Source: JAWWBS01 sp033720815 | GTDB lineage: Bacteria; Pseudomonadota; Gammaproteobacteria; Natronospirales; JAJUFS01 | Direction: 5' to 3' | Length of the DNA stretch: 19,519 bases | NCBI GenBank assembly: GCA_033720815.1 | Contig: JAWWBT010000025.1 | Coordinates: forward strand, 1-19,519 | Shown here: in pieces, positions 6,848-13,861 of the stretch | Layout: each line of letters begins with the position of its first letter | Position numbering within the stretch: position 1 is the first letter of the stretch | Notes under the pieces: generated by a model | The model's input: the letters and a program-made list of their open reading frames with translations, nothing else | Databases searched by the model: none | Told to the model about the DNA's origin: nothing | Made by a program: the position numbers and the translations under genes

Positions 6848-7807
6848 TCATTCAAGGGTCAGGACGATGCGACCCCGGCCATGACCCTGCTGGCTGAGGT
6901 CTTGCGCCTGGGCAGCCTCTTCCAGCGGGAAGGTTGCAGTGATGCTGGTATCGAGAAGGTTCTCGTCGAACATCGCGGCGAGCTTTTCCAGTGTCTGGCC
7001 ATCGGGCCGGGCCGTGACGAAATGCGGGATGACTGACGACCCGTCCAGCTCGGCAGCGAGCGCCGGATCAGCCACCGAGAGAATGCGACCGGTTGGGCGA
7101 ATGACATCGAGCGAGCGACGCAGCGTTTCGCCACCGATGGTATCGATGATGACGTCGACACCTTGCGGATAGCGCCGGCGCACGGCGTCGACGAAATCGG
7201 TGCGGGTGTAATCGATGACCTCGTCCGCTCCAAGGTCGAGGACGTAATCGTGGTTCGGTTCGCTGGCCGTAGCCAGTACCCAGGCACCCATGTAGCTGGC
7301 CAGCTGCACGGTAAAACCTCCCACGCCGCCGGCACCGCCATGGATCAGGACCTTCTCGCCCTGCGAGACGCCGGCGTGCTCGCGCAGGAGTTGCCAGGCG
7401 GTCAGCGCGGGCAGCGGGATTGAAGCCGCTGCGGCATAGGAAAGCTGGATGGGTTTCTTGGCGAGGAACTCCTCGGGGACGGAAACGTATTCCGCATAGG
7501 TACCACGGCCGGGTTGAGAGTCCATTGGCGGGTTCACGAAACCGAAGACCTTGTCGCCCTTCCTGAAGCGCGACACACCCTTGCCAACGCGCGTGACAAC
7601 ACCGGCCATGTCGCAGCCGGGCACCCAGGGAAATTCGATATCGAAGAGGTCGCGGAAGTGACCTTCACGAATACGCCAGTCGAGCGCATTGACGCCCGCG
7701 GCCTTCACTTCAACCTGCACTTCCCCTTTCTTGCAGCGCGGTCGCGTCGGCTTGCCCAGCCGCAGCTGGTCCCTGCCCCCGTAACCCGTGACCTCGATGG
7801 CCTGCAT
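6848..7807 (-). CDS. NADP-dependent quinone oxidoreductase-like MDR enzyme
   Basis: This 319-residue zinc-free medium-chain dehydrogenase/reductase probably uses NADPH to reduce quinones or enones in the cytosol. Domains in order: a GroES-like N-terminal part with AAGVNALDWRIREGHF (36-51) and PGCDMAGVV (63-71), then the Rossmann domain with HGGAGGVG (156-163) that binds the nucleotide. The zinc-binding Cys/His set of alcohol dehydrogenases is absent. The start at 7807 is preferred to an upstream in-frame codon because GGGGAGG lies 4 nt before it. It diverges from the SlyD-like gene, and a TACT-N6-AGTA dyad lies 39 nt upstream, where a redox-sensing regulator could bind. The substrate cannot be told from sequence. 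Confidence 0.9.
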   Translation of the reverse strand: MQAIEVTGYGGRDQLRLGKPTRPRCKKGEVQVEVKAAGVNALDWRIREGHFRDLFDIEFPWVPGCDMAGVVTRVGKGVSRFRKGDKVFGFVNPPMDSQPGRGTYAEYVSVPEEFLAKKPIQLSYAAAASIPLPALTAWQLLREHAGVSQGEKVLIHGGAGGVGGFTVQLASYMGAWVLATASEPNHDYVLDLGADEVIDYTRTDFVDAVRRRYPQGVDVIIDTIGGETLRRSLDVIRPTGRILSVADPALAAELDGSSVIPHFVTARPDGQTLEKLAAMFDENLLDTSITATFPLEEAAQAQDLSQQGHGRGRIVLTLE

Positions 7808-7845
7808 GCTGCCTCCCCGTGAATGCTGCGAAACCGGCCTGTCAC

Positions 7846-7859
7846 TACTTACATTAGTA
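7846..7859. promoter_or_regulatory. Dyad TACT-N6-AGTA upstream of the quinone reductase gene
   Basis: TACTTACATTAGTA has 4-bp outer arms and an overlapping TTAC-ATTA-GTAA dyad (7850-7861). It lies in an AT-rich island within GC-rich DNA, between two divergent genes. Short dyads of this form resemble sites of HxlR/MarR-type redox regulators that often control quinone reductases. Seen: the dyad. Inferred: the role. Confidence 0.3.
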
Positions 7860-7976
7860 AAGGCTGGCTGGACTGCCACCCCGTTGCGATGCAAAAACCG
7901 TTGCAGTGGTTGGACGCAGCCCCGACCGGGCTGTTACCCTGCGCGGTTCACATTCGAGAACAAGGGTTTACCGAAC

Positions 7977-8471
7977 ATGCAGATTTCTGAGAAGAAGGTG
8001 GCGTCGATCCACTACACCCTCAAGAACGATGCGGGCGACGTGCTGGACACCTCTTCCGGTCGTGACGCGCTGGCCTACCTGCACGGCGCGAACAACATCA
8101 TTCCGGGCCTGGAAAAGGCACTGGAAGGCAAGGGCGCCGGCGACAAGGTCGAAGTGACCGTCGAGCCGGGCGAAGCCTACGGCGAGCGCCAGGAAAGCCT
8201 GGTGCAGGAAGTGCCGCGCGAAGCTTTCCAGGGTGTGGACGAAATCAAGGAAGGCATGCAGTTCCAGGCGCAGGGCCCGCAGGGTCCGGTGCTGGTTACC
8301 GTGAAGGCCGTGGCCGACGACAAGGTCACCATCGACGGTAACCACCCGCTGGCCGGCGAAACGCTGCACTTCGACGTGGAAGTGTCCGACGTGCGCGACG
8401 CGACCGATGAAGAGCTGGAGCACGGCCACGTGCACGGCGCCGGTGGCGTGGAGCACGGCGAAGAAGAATAA
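7977..8471 (+). CDS. FKBP-type peptidyl-prolyl isomerase, SlyD-like
   Basis: A 164-residue cytosolic cis-trans prolyl isomerase and chaperone of the SlyD/FkpB branch. The FKBP part has YTLKNDAGDVLDTS (13-26) and the active-site strand NNIIPGLEKALEG (39-51). The insert-in-flap chaperone domain begins at AYGER (67-71) and covers about 70-120. FKBP closes with NHPLAGETLHFDVEV (122-136). A short tail with H149, H151, H153 and H160 is a reduced version of the metal-binding tail of E. coli SlyD, which is about 196 residues long. ATG 7977-7979 is taken because AAGGG lies about 11 nt upstream and the next in-frame codons have none. Monocistronic, ending in a terminator. Confidence 0.92.
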   Translation: MQISEKKVASIHYTLKNDAGDVLDTSSGRDALAYLHGANNIIPGLEKALEGKGAGDKVEVTVEPGEAYGERQESLVQEVPREAFQGVDEIKEGMQFQAQGPQGPVLVTVKAVADDKVTIDGNHPLAGETLHFDVEVSDVRDATDEELEHGHVHGAGGVEHGEEE

Positions 8472-8491
8472 GTCTTCGCAAGCGTGACGTG

Positions 8492-8521
8492 AAAAACCGC
8501 GGCCCCGGCCGCGGTTTTTTA
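8492..8521. terminator. Bidirectional terminator between the SlyD-like and thioredoxin-fold genes
   Basis: AAAAACCGCGGCC (8492-8504) pairs with GGCCGCGGTTTTTT (8507-8520). Both strands end in T-runs. The plus side closes the SlyD-like gene. On the minus side the TAA of the next gene (8519-8521) lies inside the T/A tract. Confidence 0.9.
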
Positions 8522-8941
8522 TTGCGCGGCCGTTGTGTTGCCGGCGCTTCTGTCGTTCTCGAGACGCAAGTGCGCCACCACTTCCTCGAAGCTCGGACCG
8601 TTTATCAGCAGCACGTCATTGACGAGCACCGTGGGTGTGCCGATGACATCTGTCTTCACGCCGTTATGCCGCAACATCTCCCAGAATTTCGCGGTCTGTG
8701 GCGTGTCCTTGTCGATGCGCACTTCCTCGTAGTCGATACCCGCTGCCGCGAATTGCGCCTTCATCGCCCAGCATTTCGGGCATCGCAGCAGCGAATACAT
8801 CACCACATGGTTGTCATCGGCGATGCGCCCCTCGAAATCCGGGTGCGACGGACCGATCAGCCAGAACCACCCGACGACCGCTGCAAGCAGCAGCAGGCTG
8901 GCATCAAATTTCCAGCTTTTGAGAAAATCCTTCATTCGCAT
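8519..8941 (-). CDS. Membrane-anchored thioredoxin/glutaredoxin-fold protein (CPKC)
   Basis: A 140-residue protein with one N-terminal hydrophobic helix (ASLLLLAAVVGWFWLIG, 14-30), then a thioredoxin-like domain. This shows a C54-P-K-C57 redox motif after a beta strand (HVVMYSLLRC) and a cis-Pro loop GTPTVLVND (101-109). It probably faces the periplasm and handles thiol/disulfide exchange, perhaps for a neighbouring pathway. ATG at 8939-8941 or the next ATG at 8933-8935 could start translation; AGGTGA is better spaced from the second. Last gene of the ZIP-SDR unit, 54 nt after the SDR stop. Its TAA lies inside the terminator. Partner unknown. Confidence 0.8.
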   Translation of the reverse strand: MRMKDFLKSWKFDASLLLLAAVVGWFWLIGPSHPDFEGRIADDNHVVMYSLLRCPKCWAMKAQFAAAGIDYEEVRIDKDTPQTAKFWEMLRHNGVKTDVIGTPTVLVNDVLLINGPSFEEVVAHLRLENDRSAGNTTAAQ

Positions 8942-8995
8942 GTCACCTGGCCTGTTTCCGAATGGGACCAGGCCGGCATGAGTAATAATCCAGGC

Positions 8996-9775
8996 TTAAC
9001 TGCGCAGGTAGGAAGCGCCGTTCACATCGATGATCGTGCCGCTGACGAATTCGGCTTCCGCTGACGCCAGCCACGCCACCGTAGCGGCAACTTCTTCCGG
9101 TTTTGCAACGCGGTTCATCGGGCTCTGCGCGCGGATCGCATCGCCGGATTCACCCTCCAGCATGTGCTCGGTCATCTCGGTTTCAACGAATCCCGGCGCA
9201 ACGCCCATCACCTGGATATGGTGTGGCGCCAACGCGACCGCCAGCGACTGGCTCAGCGAATTGAGGCCGGCCTTCGATGCACCATAGGCTGGTGAAACCG
9301 GTTCACCCCGGAACGCGCCGCGCGAGGAGATATTGATGATGCGGCCTCCACCGGCCTCGATCATGTGTGGCACGATCTGGTGAATCAGGTTGGCAGGACC
9401 GAACAGGTTCACGCCGAAGGTCCGGGCCCAGGATTCCTGCCATTCCTCGTAATCCTGCTGGTCGATCGGATGATCAAAGAACACACCGGCGTTGTTCACC
9501 AGTACATCGACTCCACCGAGTTCCTGTATCGCGCGCTTGGCAAGCTCGCGAACGGCAATCGGATCGGTGAGGTCGGCAAGGCCGAGGCAATGACGCGTGC
9601 TGTCTTCTTGCTGGCCTGCCAGGCCATCCAGGACCTTCTGGGCAGCTTCCTCGTCGTGGCCATAATGCACACAGACACGTGCACCTTCGCTCGCCAGCCG
9701 CTCGGCAATGGCGCGACCGATACCGCGTGACGCGCCTGTTACAAGTACGCGCTTGTCTTCGAAACGATGCTGCAT
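8996..9775 (-). CDS. Short-chain dehydrogenase/reductase, FabG-like
   Basis: A 259-residue classical SDR that uses NAD(P)H to reduce or oxidise a ketone or alcohol. TGASRGIG (13-20) binds the cofactor and NNAG (94-97) stabilises the sheet. The catalytic set is N123, S151, Y164 and K168 (YGASK). PGFVETEM (194-201) and the C-terminal SGTIIDVNGA are typical of FabG-type enzymes. AGGAG lies 6 nt before the ATG at 9773-9775. Only 17 nt separate it from the ZIP transporter stop, so the two are cotranscribed. The substrate is not predictable; a dedicated fatty-acid synthesis role is unlikely, as no fab genes are near. Confidence 0.9.
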   Translation of the reverse strand: MQHRFEDKRVLVTGASRGIGRAIAERLASEGARVCVHYGHDEEAAQKVLDGLAGQQEDSTRHCLGLADLTDPIAVRELAKRAIQELGGVDVLVNNAGVFFDHPIDQQDYEEWQESWARTFGVNLFGPANLIHQIVPHMIEAGGGRIINISSRGAFRGEPVSPAYGASKAGLNSLSQSLAVALAPHHIQVMGVAPGFVETEMTEHMLEGESGDAIRAQSPMNRVAKPEEVAATVAWLASAEAEFVSGTIIDVNGASYLRS

Positions 9776-9792
9776 TATTGCTCCTGCACGAC

Positions 9793-10503
9793 TCAGCCGA
9801 TCATCAGATGCCCGCCAAGCCCGATGAGAAAACCGATCACCGCACCCAGTGGTGGGCCCCAGTGGCGCTGCAGCCTGGCCTGTGGCGCGATGTCCTGGAA
9901 GATAAGGTAAAGAATACCGCCTGCGGCAGCCAGCATGATAATGCCGAGCACGGCAGGGAAATCGACCAGCCAGAGCTTGCCCGCGGTCGCCATTGCGGGG
10001 CCTAGCGGAACCAGCAGCAGGAACAGCAACAGGGTCTGCCAGCGGGCAAGTCCGGCGTCACGCAACTCGCGTTGTGCGTTGAACCCTTCGGGAAAGTTCT
10101 GCACTGCAATCAGCAACGCAAGCAGCGGTGCGGCGGCGAGTCCTTCGGCGTACAAGGCGCCCAGCGCGATGGACTCCGGCAGGAAATCCAGCAGCATCGC
10201 GATGAACTGCGCGACACTGCCGCCGTGCCTGGCGAGCCAGCGCTCCAGCAGCATCATTGCCACACCGCCACCAAGCACGCTGGCCAGCACGGCCCAGACA
10301 GGCAGGCGATGCATGCCTTCCGGCACGAGCACGAACGCGACTGCCGCGAGCAGCGCCCCGCCACCGATGGCAATTACCGAATGACGAAACTCCTGCTCCA
10401 ACCAGTAGGGCCGGATGCGCTCGACCATGCCAAGCAGGCCGCCAGCGGGAATTGCGGCACCCGCCAGCGTGGTAAAGAAAAGCAGTTGCATCCACTCAGA
10501 CAT
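9793..10503 (-). CDS. ZIP-family metal transporter with altered metal-site residues
   Basis: A 236-residue inner-membrane protein with about eight hydrophobic segments. It carries the two ZIP core motifs in modified form: DFLPESIALGA (106-116) and QNFPEGFN (135-142). Typical ZIP proteins have His at the first position of these motifs; here they are D106 and Q135, while E110, N136 and E139 remain. The length is normal for short bacterial ZIPs. Metal identity and transport direction are therefore uncertain. The ATG at 10501-10503 follows AGGTG; upstream in-frame codons run through a terminator and are not used. First gene of a probable operon with the SDR and thioredoxin-fold genes. Confidence 0.82.
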   Translation of the reverse strand: MSEWMQLLFFTTLAGAAIPAGGLLGMVERIRPYWLEQEFRHSVIAIGGGALLAAVAFVLVPEGMHRLPVWAVLASVLGGGVAMMLLERWLARHGGSVAQFIAMLLDFLPESIALGALYAEGLAAAPLLALLIAVQNFPEGFNAQRELRDAGLARWQTLLLFLLLVPLGPAMATAGKLWLVDFPAVLGIIMLAAAGGILYLIFQDIAPQARLQRHWGPPLGAVIGFLIGLGGHLMIG

Positions 10504-10550
10504 GTAACACCTGCAATTTCCAGCGACCTCACCGGTCGCTCGTTGACTGC

Positions 10551-10595
10551 TAAAAAAACGAAAACCGGATATCGAGCCTGCGCTTCGATATCCGG
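10551..10595 (-). terminator. Rho-independent terminator of the lipoprotein gene
   Basis: On the minus strand CCGGATATCGA and TCGATATCCGG form an 11-bp perfect stem with a 9-nt loop, followed by TTTTCGTTTTTTTA. It lies 34 nt after the lipoprotein stop and 48 nt before the ZIP start. Confidence 0.92.
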
Positions 10596-10629
10596 CACAG
10601 CGCAACATCAACCTCGTCGAGACCAAACC

Positions 10630-11190
10630 CTACTGGATGACGAAATCGATTCCGTCGCAGCGTTCCAGGCGTGCCTCGCCATTGTCGTTTCCCACAAAGA
10701 GAAGAGGCTCTACGCGGTAAACGCCCGGCGGCACATCGGCCGCCAGTTCCGGCGTCGCCACCATGTCCCACTCGAATCCTGTCTCCGAGCTTTCACCCGG
10801 AGCGAGCTCCATGGAGGTCACTACCTGGGCAAACGCCTGGCCGTAATAAGGATCCCAGACACTCACGCCGCTGCTGCGCGAGCGCACGAGGAGTTCGCAG
10901 GCCGGGCGCGTGTAATACAGGGTCACTGGAGTGCTGCCATTGTTGCGGACCGTGCAGACGAACCGGATGGTTTCGCCCTGGATGAACGATGTCGAATCCA
11001 CGTGAAACTTGTCCTGCACGGCAAAGCCGACTGAAACCATATCGATACTGGACGAAGGTCCGTCTGTACATGACTCCAGGTACGCGAAGGGGTCTTCGAC
11101 ATCATGCTGGCAGGCGGATATGGCGAACAAGGCGACCGCCAACCATAGGAATCTTGCGCCGGGGCGTCGAAAAAGGTGCTGTTCCTGCAT
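10630..11190 (-). CDS. Lipoprotein with BsuPI-type (proteinase-inhibitor-like) domain
   Basis: A 186-residue precursor. The signal peptide (FLWLAVALFAISAC) ends in the lipobox I-S-A-C27, and Gln at +2 suggests export to the outer membrane. Residues about 70-160 match the BsuPI fold: VRNNGSTPVTLYYT, then VSVWDPYYGQAFAQV, then LAPGESSETGFEWDM, ending with PPGVYRVEP. Founders of this family inhibit an intracellular subtilisin in Bacillus; most proteobacterial members have no proven inhibitor activity. The ATG at 11188-11190 is taken because AAGGAGG precedes it and the signal peptide follows at once. Divergent from hemH with only 71 nt between start codons. Monocistronic. Confidence 0.85.
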   Translation of the reverse strand: MQEQHLFRRPGARFLWLAVALFAISACQHDVEDPFAYLESCTDGPSSSIDMVSVGFAVQDKFHVDSTSFIQGETIRFVCTVRNNGSTPVTLYYTRPACELLVRSRSSGVSVWDPYYGQAFAQVVTSMELAPGESSETGFEWDMVATPELAADVPPGVYRVEPLLFVGNDNGEARLERCDGIDFVIQ

Positions 11191-11225
11191 GCATCCTCCT
11201 TGCGGCAGCATCCCTGCGCTTCCGC

Positions 11226-11231
11226 TACAAT
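11226..11231 (+). promoter_or_regulatory. Putative -10 element of hemH
   Basis: TACAAT matches TATAAT at 5 of 6 positions and lies 30 nt before the hemH start codon. TTGCGG (11200-11205) is the nearest -35-like hexamer, but the 20-bp spacing is too long for a good sigma-70 promoter. Confidence 0.4.
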
Positions 11232-11261
11232 GCCGATTCCTTTCCGGCAATCCTGAATTCC

Positions 11262-12371
11262 ATGATGAAGTATAGAGGCAGCCCAGACTACCGCCACGAC
11301 AGCATCCCGCGAACGGGAGTCCTGCTCGTCAATCTTGGTACACCCGACGCACCGGAAACCGGTGCGCTGCGCCGCTACCTGAAGCAGTTCCTTTCGGATC
11401 CGCGGGTGATCGAAGTACCGCGGCTAATCTGGTTCTTCATCCTCCGTATCATTCTTCTCATCCGGCCATCGCGCTCCGCTGAAGCGTACCGAAAAGTATG
11501 GACGGATGAAGGTTCGCCCTTGCTGACGATTTCGCGGCAACAACGCGACGCCCTGCGCAGCGCGCTTGGCAAGCGATGCGAAGGCCCTGTCGCCGTGGAA
11601 CTCGGCATGCGTTACGGCAACCCCTCGATTGCTACGGCGATGGATGCGCTACGCAAGGAAAACGTGCAACGCCTGCTGGTGCTGCCGCTGTATCCGCAAT
11701 ATTCCGCCTCGACCACCGCGTCGAGCTTTGACGCGCTTTCCGACTACCTCAAGGAAACGCGCTGGCTGCCCGAACTGCGTTTTGTCACGGCCTACCACGA
11801 CCGCGATGGTTACATTCGCGCACTCGCGAACAGTATCCGCGAGTACTGGGATGAAAACGGTCGCGGTGAAAAGCTGATGTTCAGCTTCCATGGCATACCC
11901 CGTCGCTACCTGCTGAACGGCGACCCGTATCACTGCCATTGCCACAAGACGGCTCGACTGGTGGTCGAACAACTCGGGCTGAAGGAAGAGGATTACGTCG
12001 TGAGCTTCCAGTCGCGTGTCGGCCGCGAAGAGTGGCTGCGTCCGTATACCGACGAGACCGTGGAGCAACTGGCGAAGGAGGGCCTCGAGTCACTGGATGT
12101 CATCTGCCCCGGCTTCAGCGCCGACTGCCTCGAGACCCTGGAAGAAATTGCCATGCAGAATGCGGAAACCTTCGAGGAACATGGCGGCAAGGAACTGAAT
12201 TACATCCCCTGCCTGAATGATCGGGACGATCATGTGCGGTTCCTGGCCGACCTGTGCATGGAAAAGACGGGCGACTGGCCGGAGGTCGGCACCGGCTGGA
12301 AGAAGAAGAAGGTGCTGGAAGACGCTGAACGCGCGACCGCGCTCGCGAAGAAACTGGGCGCAAGGCACTGA
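11262..12371 (+). CDS. hemH: Ferrochelatase
   Basis: This 369-residue enzyme inserts Fe2+ into protoporphyrin IX, the last step of haem synthesis. Visible are GVLLVNLGTPDAP (19-31), LPLYPQYSASTTASS (141-155), the catalytic H210 in FSFHGIP and E291 in FSADCLETLEEI, and the family segment GDPY (220-223). Seven cysteines occur: C106, C225, C227, C282, C289, C317, C332. Several sit where microbial [2Fe-2S] ferrochelatases place ligands, so a cluster is possible. The length is above E. coli HemH (320), owing to an N-terminal lead and a longer C-terminus. Two ATGs (11262, 11265) compete and the ribosome binding site is weak, which hints at low translation. The VOC gene follows after 4 nt. Confidence 0.95.
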   Translation: MMKYRGSPDYRHDSIPRTGVLLVNLGTPDAPETGALRRYLKQFLSDPRVIEVPRLIWFFILRIILLIRPSRSAEAYRKVWTDEGSPLLTISRQQRDALRSALGKRCEGPVAVELGMRYGNPSIATAMDALRKENVQRLLVLPLYPQYSASTTASSFDALSDYLKETRWLPELRFVTAYHDRDGYIRALANSIREYWDENGRGEKLMFSFHGIPRRYLLNGDPYHCHCHKTARLVVEQLGLKEEDYVVSFQSRVGREEWLRPYTDETVEQLAKEGLESLDVICPGFSADCLETLEEIAMQNAETFEEHGGKELNYIPCLNDRDDHVRFLADLCMEKTGDWPEVGTGWKKKKVLEDAERATALAKKLGARH

Positions 12372-12375
12372 GCCA

Positions 12376-13086
12376 ATGCTGGGGGATTTCCTCGAGATAT
12401 CGGTACACAGTGACGATGTGCTCGAATCGCTGCGCTGGTACCAGAAACTCGGCTTCACCGAGATTCGCAGCGGTGACACCTGGACCCACCCCTACGGTGT
12501 GGTCACGGATGGTCGCTGTTTCATCGGGCTGCACGCCTATGAATTCCCGTCGCCCTCGCTGACCTTCGTTGCGCCCGACCTGCGCAACCGCGTCGAGCCG
12601 CTCGAGGCAGCCGGCGCGGAATTCGAATTCCTGAAACTCGCCGATACACAATTCCATGAGCTGGGGTTCTTCGCGCCGGATGAGCAGATGGTCTGCCTCA
12701 TCGAGGCGCGCACCTTTACCCCGGTGCCCGCTTCCGACTCCCTGCTCGGTTACTTCGCGGAAATTCGCCTGCCGGTGGATGACCAGGATGCTGCAGCAGC
12801 GCAATGGCAGCGTTACGGCCTGATCGAAAATGAATTGCCCGACGAGCTACACGACACCAGCAACCTGTGCTGCACTGGCCTGAACATCGGTCTCACCGAG
12901 CACCGCAAGGTGAAGCGAGCAACGCTGGTGTTTCATACGGACGATATCGATGCCGTGTTGCAGGAGCTGGAGAAAAAGGACATCGAACCGCGCGCCGTGG
13001 AAACGAAACAGAAACTTGCCTGGCTGCGGAGCCCCGAAGGTCTCGATATCGCCGTCGCCGAAATCAACCCGTCAGCTGGTGAATGA
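12376..13086 (+). CDS. VOC-superfamily protein with two tandem glyoxalase-like domains
   Basis: A 236-residue protein with two beta-alpha-beta-beta-beta modules. The first covers about 5-110 (FLEISVHSDDVLESLRWYQKLGF, then PLEAAGAEFEFLKL and ELGFFAPDEQMVCLIE). The second covers about 123-231 (LGYFAEIRLPVDDQDAAAAQWQRYGL, then LVFHTDDIDAVLQELEKK and LRSPEGLDIAVAE). This is a glyoxalase/dioxygenase-like fold; family members bind a metal and act on aldehydes or aromatic substrates, but no substrate can be given here. The start lies 4 nt after the hemH stop with only a weak AAGG, so translation is probably coupled. Its last 23 nt overlap the antisense end of the fructosamine-kinase gene. Confidence 0.82.
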   Translation: MLGDFLEISVHSDDVLESLRWYQKLGFTEIRSGDTWTHPYGVVTDGRCFIGLHAYEFPSPSLTFVAPDLRNRVEPLEAAGAEFEFLKLADTQFHELGFFAPDEQMVCLIEARTFTPVPASDSLLGYFAEIRLPVDDQDAAAAQWQRYGLIENELPDELHDTSNLCCTGLNIGLTEHRKVKRATLVFHTDDIDAVLQELEKKDIEPRAVETKQKLAWLRSPEGLDIAVAEINPSAGE

Positions 13087-13861
13087 TCCTTCCCGATTCC
13101 GCGAGATAGGAACCGCCAAACAGCCGCGCATGATTCATCACGTGGTACAGGCGATACAGCGGTTCACGCTGCTCCCACCCCGCGGGCAAGGGCCATTCGG
13201 ATTCGTAGGCCTCGTAGAACGACGAAGGAAACCCGCCAAACAGCTTCGTCATTGCCAGGTCGCATTCGCGATCGCCGAAGTGCACCGCGGGGTCGAAGAT
13301 GACGGGGACGTCGCCCTGGAGCATCGCTGCATTTCCCGCCCATAGGTCGCCGTGCAGCAATGAAGCAGCTGGCGCATGACCGCCAAGGAATTCATGCAGC
13401 GAACGTGCCAGGGCGAGACCTTCTTCATGCCACTCGGCACTGCGAAGGTCTTCAAGCAAAGGCAACAGGCGGTTCTCGCGAAAGAATTCGCACCAGTTCG
13501 CAGACTGGCGGTTTCGCTGTACACCAAGGCCGATGAAATTGTCTTCATCAAGCCCATGCGACTCAGCCCTTAATTCATGCTGTTTTGCCAGTTGCCTGCC
13601 CAGTTTCCCACCGGCCACTGCTGAAAGCGGTTGCAGCGGCAACCATTCAACCACCAGCACCGTTTCACTTCCGGCTTCATGCACGCCGAAGCAACGAGGA
13701 ACCCGAACGGCGTCCGCCTCGGCAAGCATCTCCAGGCCACGAGCCTCTGCGCGCAGCATGGCTGCATCACCCTTCTTCAGGAACCAGGTTGCGCCATCCT
13801 GCTCGACACGACCCGAAACCGCCGTGGCGAGTAATCGTTCGATATCCGGTGCTTCAGGCAT
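13064..13861 (-). CDS. Fructosamine kinase family protein
   Basis: A 265-residue protein-kinase-fold enzyme of the fructosamine/ketosamine kinase family, which phosphorylates sugars bound to amines (glycated proteins or free adducts) so that they decompose. HGDLWAGN (170-177) holds the catalytic Asp172. FDPAVHFGDRE (189-199) is the metal-binding part. NFIGLGVQRN (108-117) fits the family's substrate region. Length is near the usual 290. The ATG at 13859-13861 overlaps the last 8 nt of the exonuclease gene (13854), a sign of translational coupling; an upstream TTG is possible but unsupported. The 3' end overlaps the VOC gene by 23 nt. Confidence 0.9.
   Translation of the reverse strand: MPEAPDIERLLATAVSGRVEQDGATWFLKKGDAAMLRAEARGLEMLAEADAVRVPRCFGVHEAGSETVLVVEWLPLQPLSAVAGGKLGRQLAKQHELRAESHGLDEDNFIGLGVQRNRQSANWCEFFRENRLLPLLEDLRSAEWHEEGLALARSLHEFLGGHAPAASLLHGDLWAGNAAMLQGDVPVIFDPAVHFGDRECDLAMTKLFGGFPSSFYEAYESEWPLPAGWEQREPLYRLYHVMNHARLFGGSYLAESGRIIHQLTG

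Noticed and set aside
8942..8995. Inverted repeat CAGGCC/GGCCTG between SDR and thioredoxin-fold genes as terminator
   Set aside because: Stem of only 6 bp, 14-nt loop and no T-run; better seen as an intra-operon spacer.
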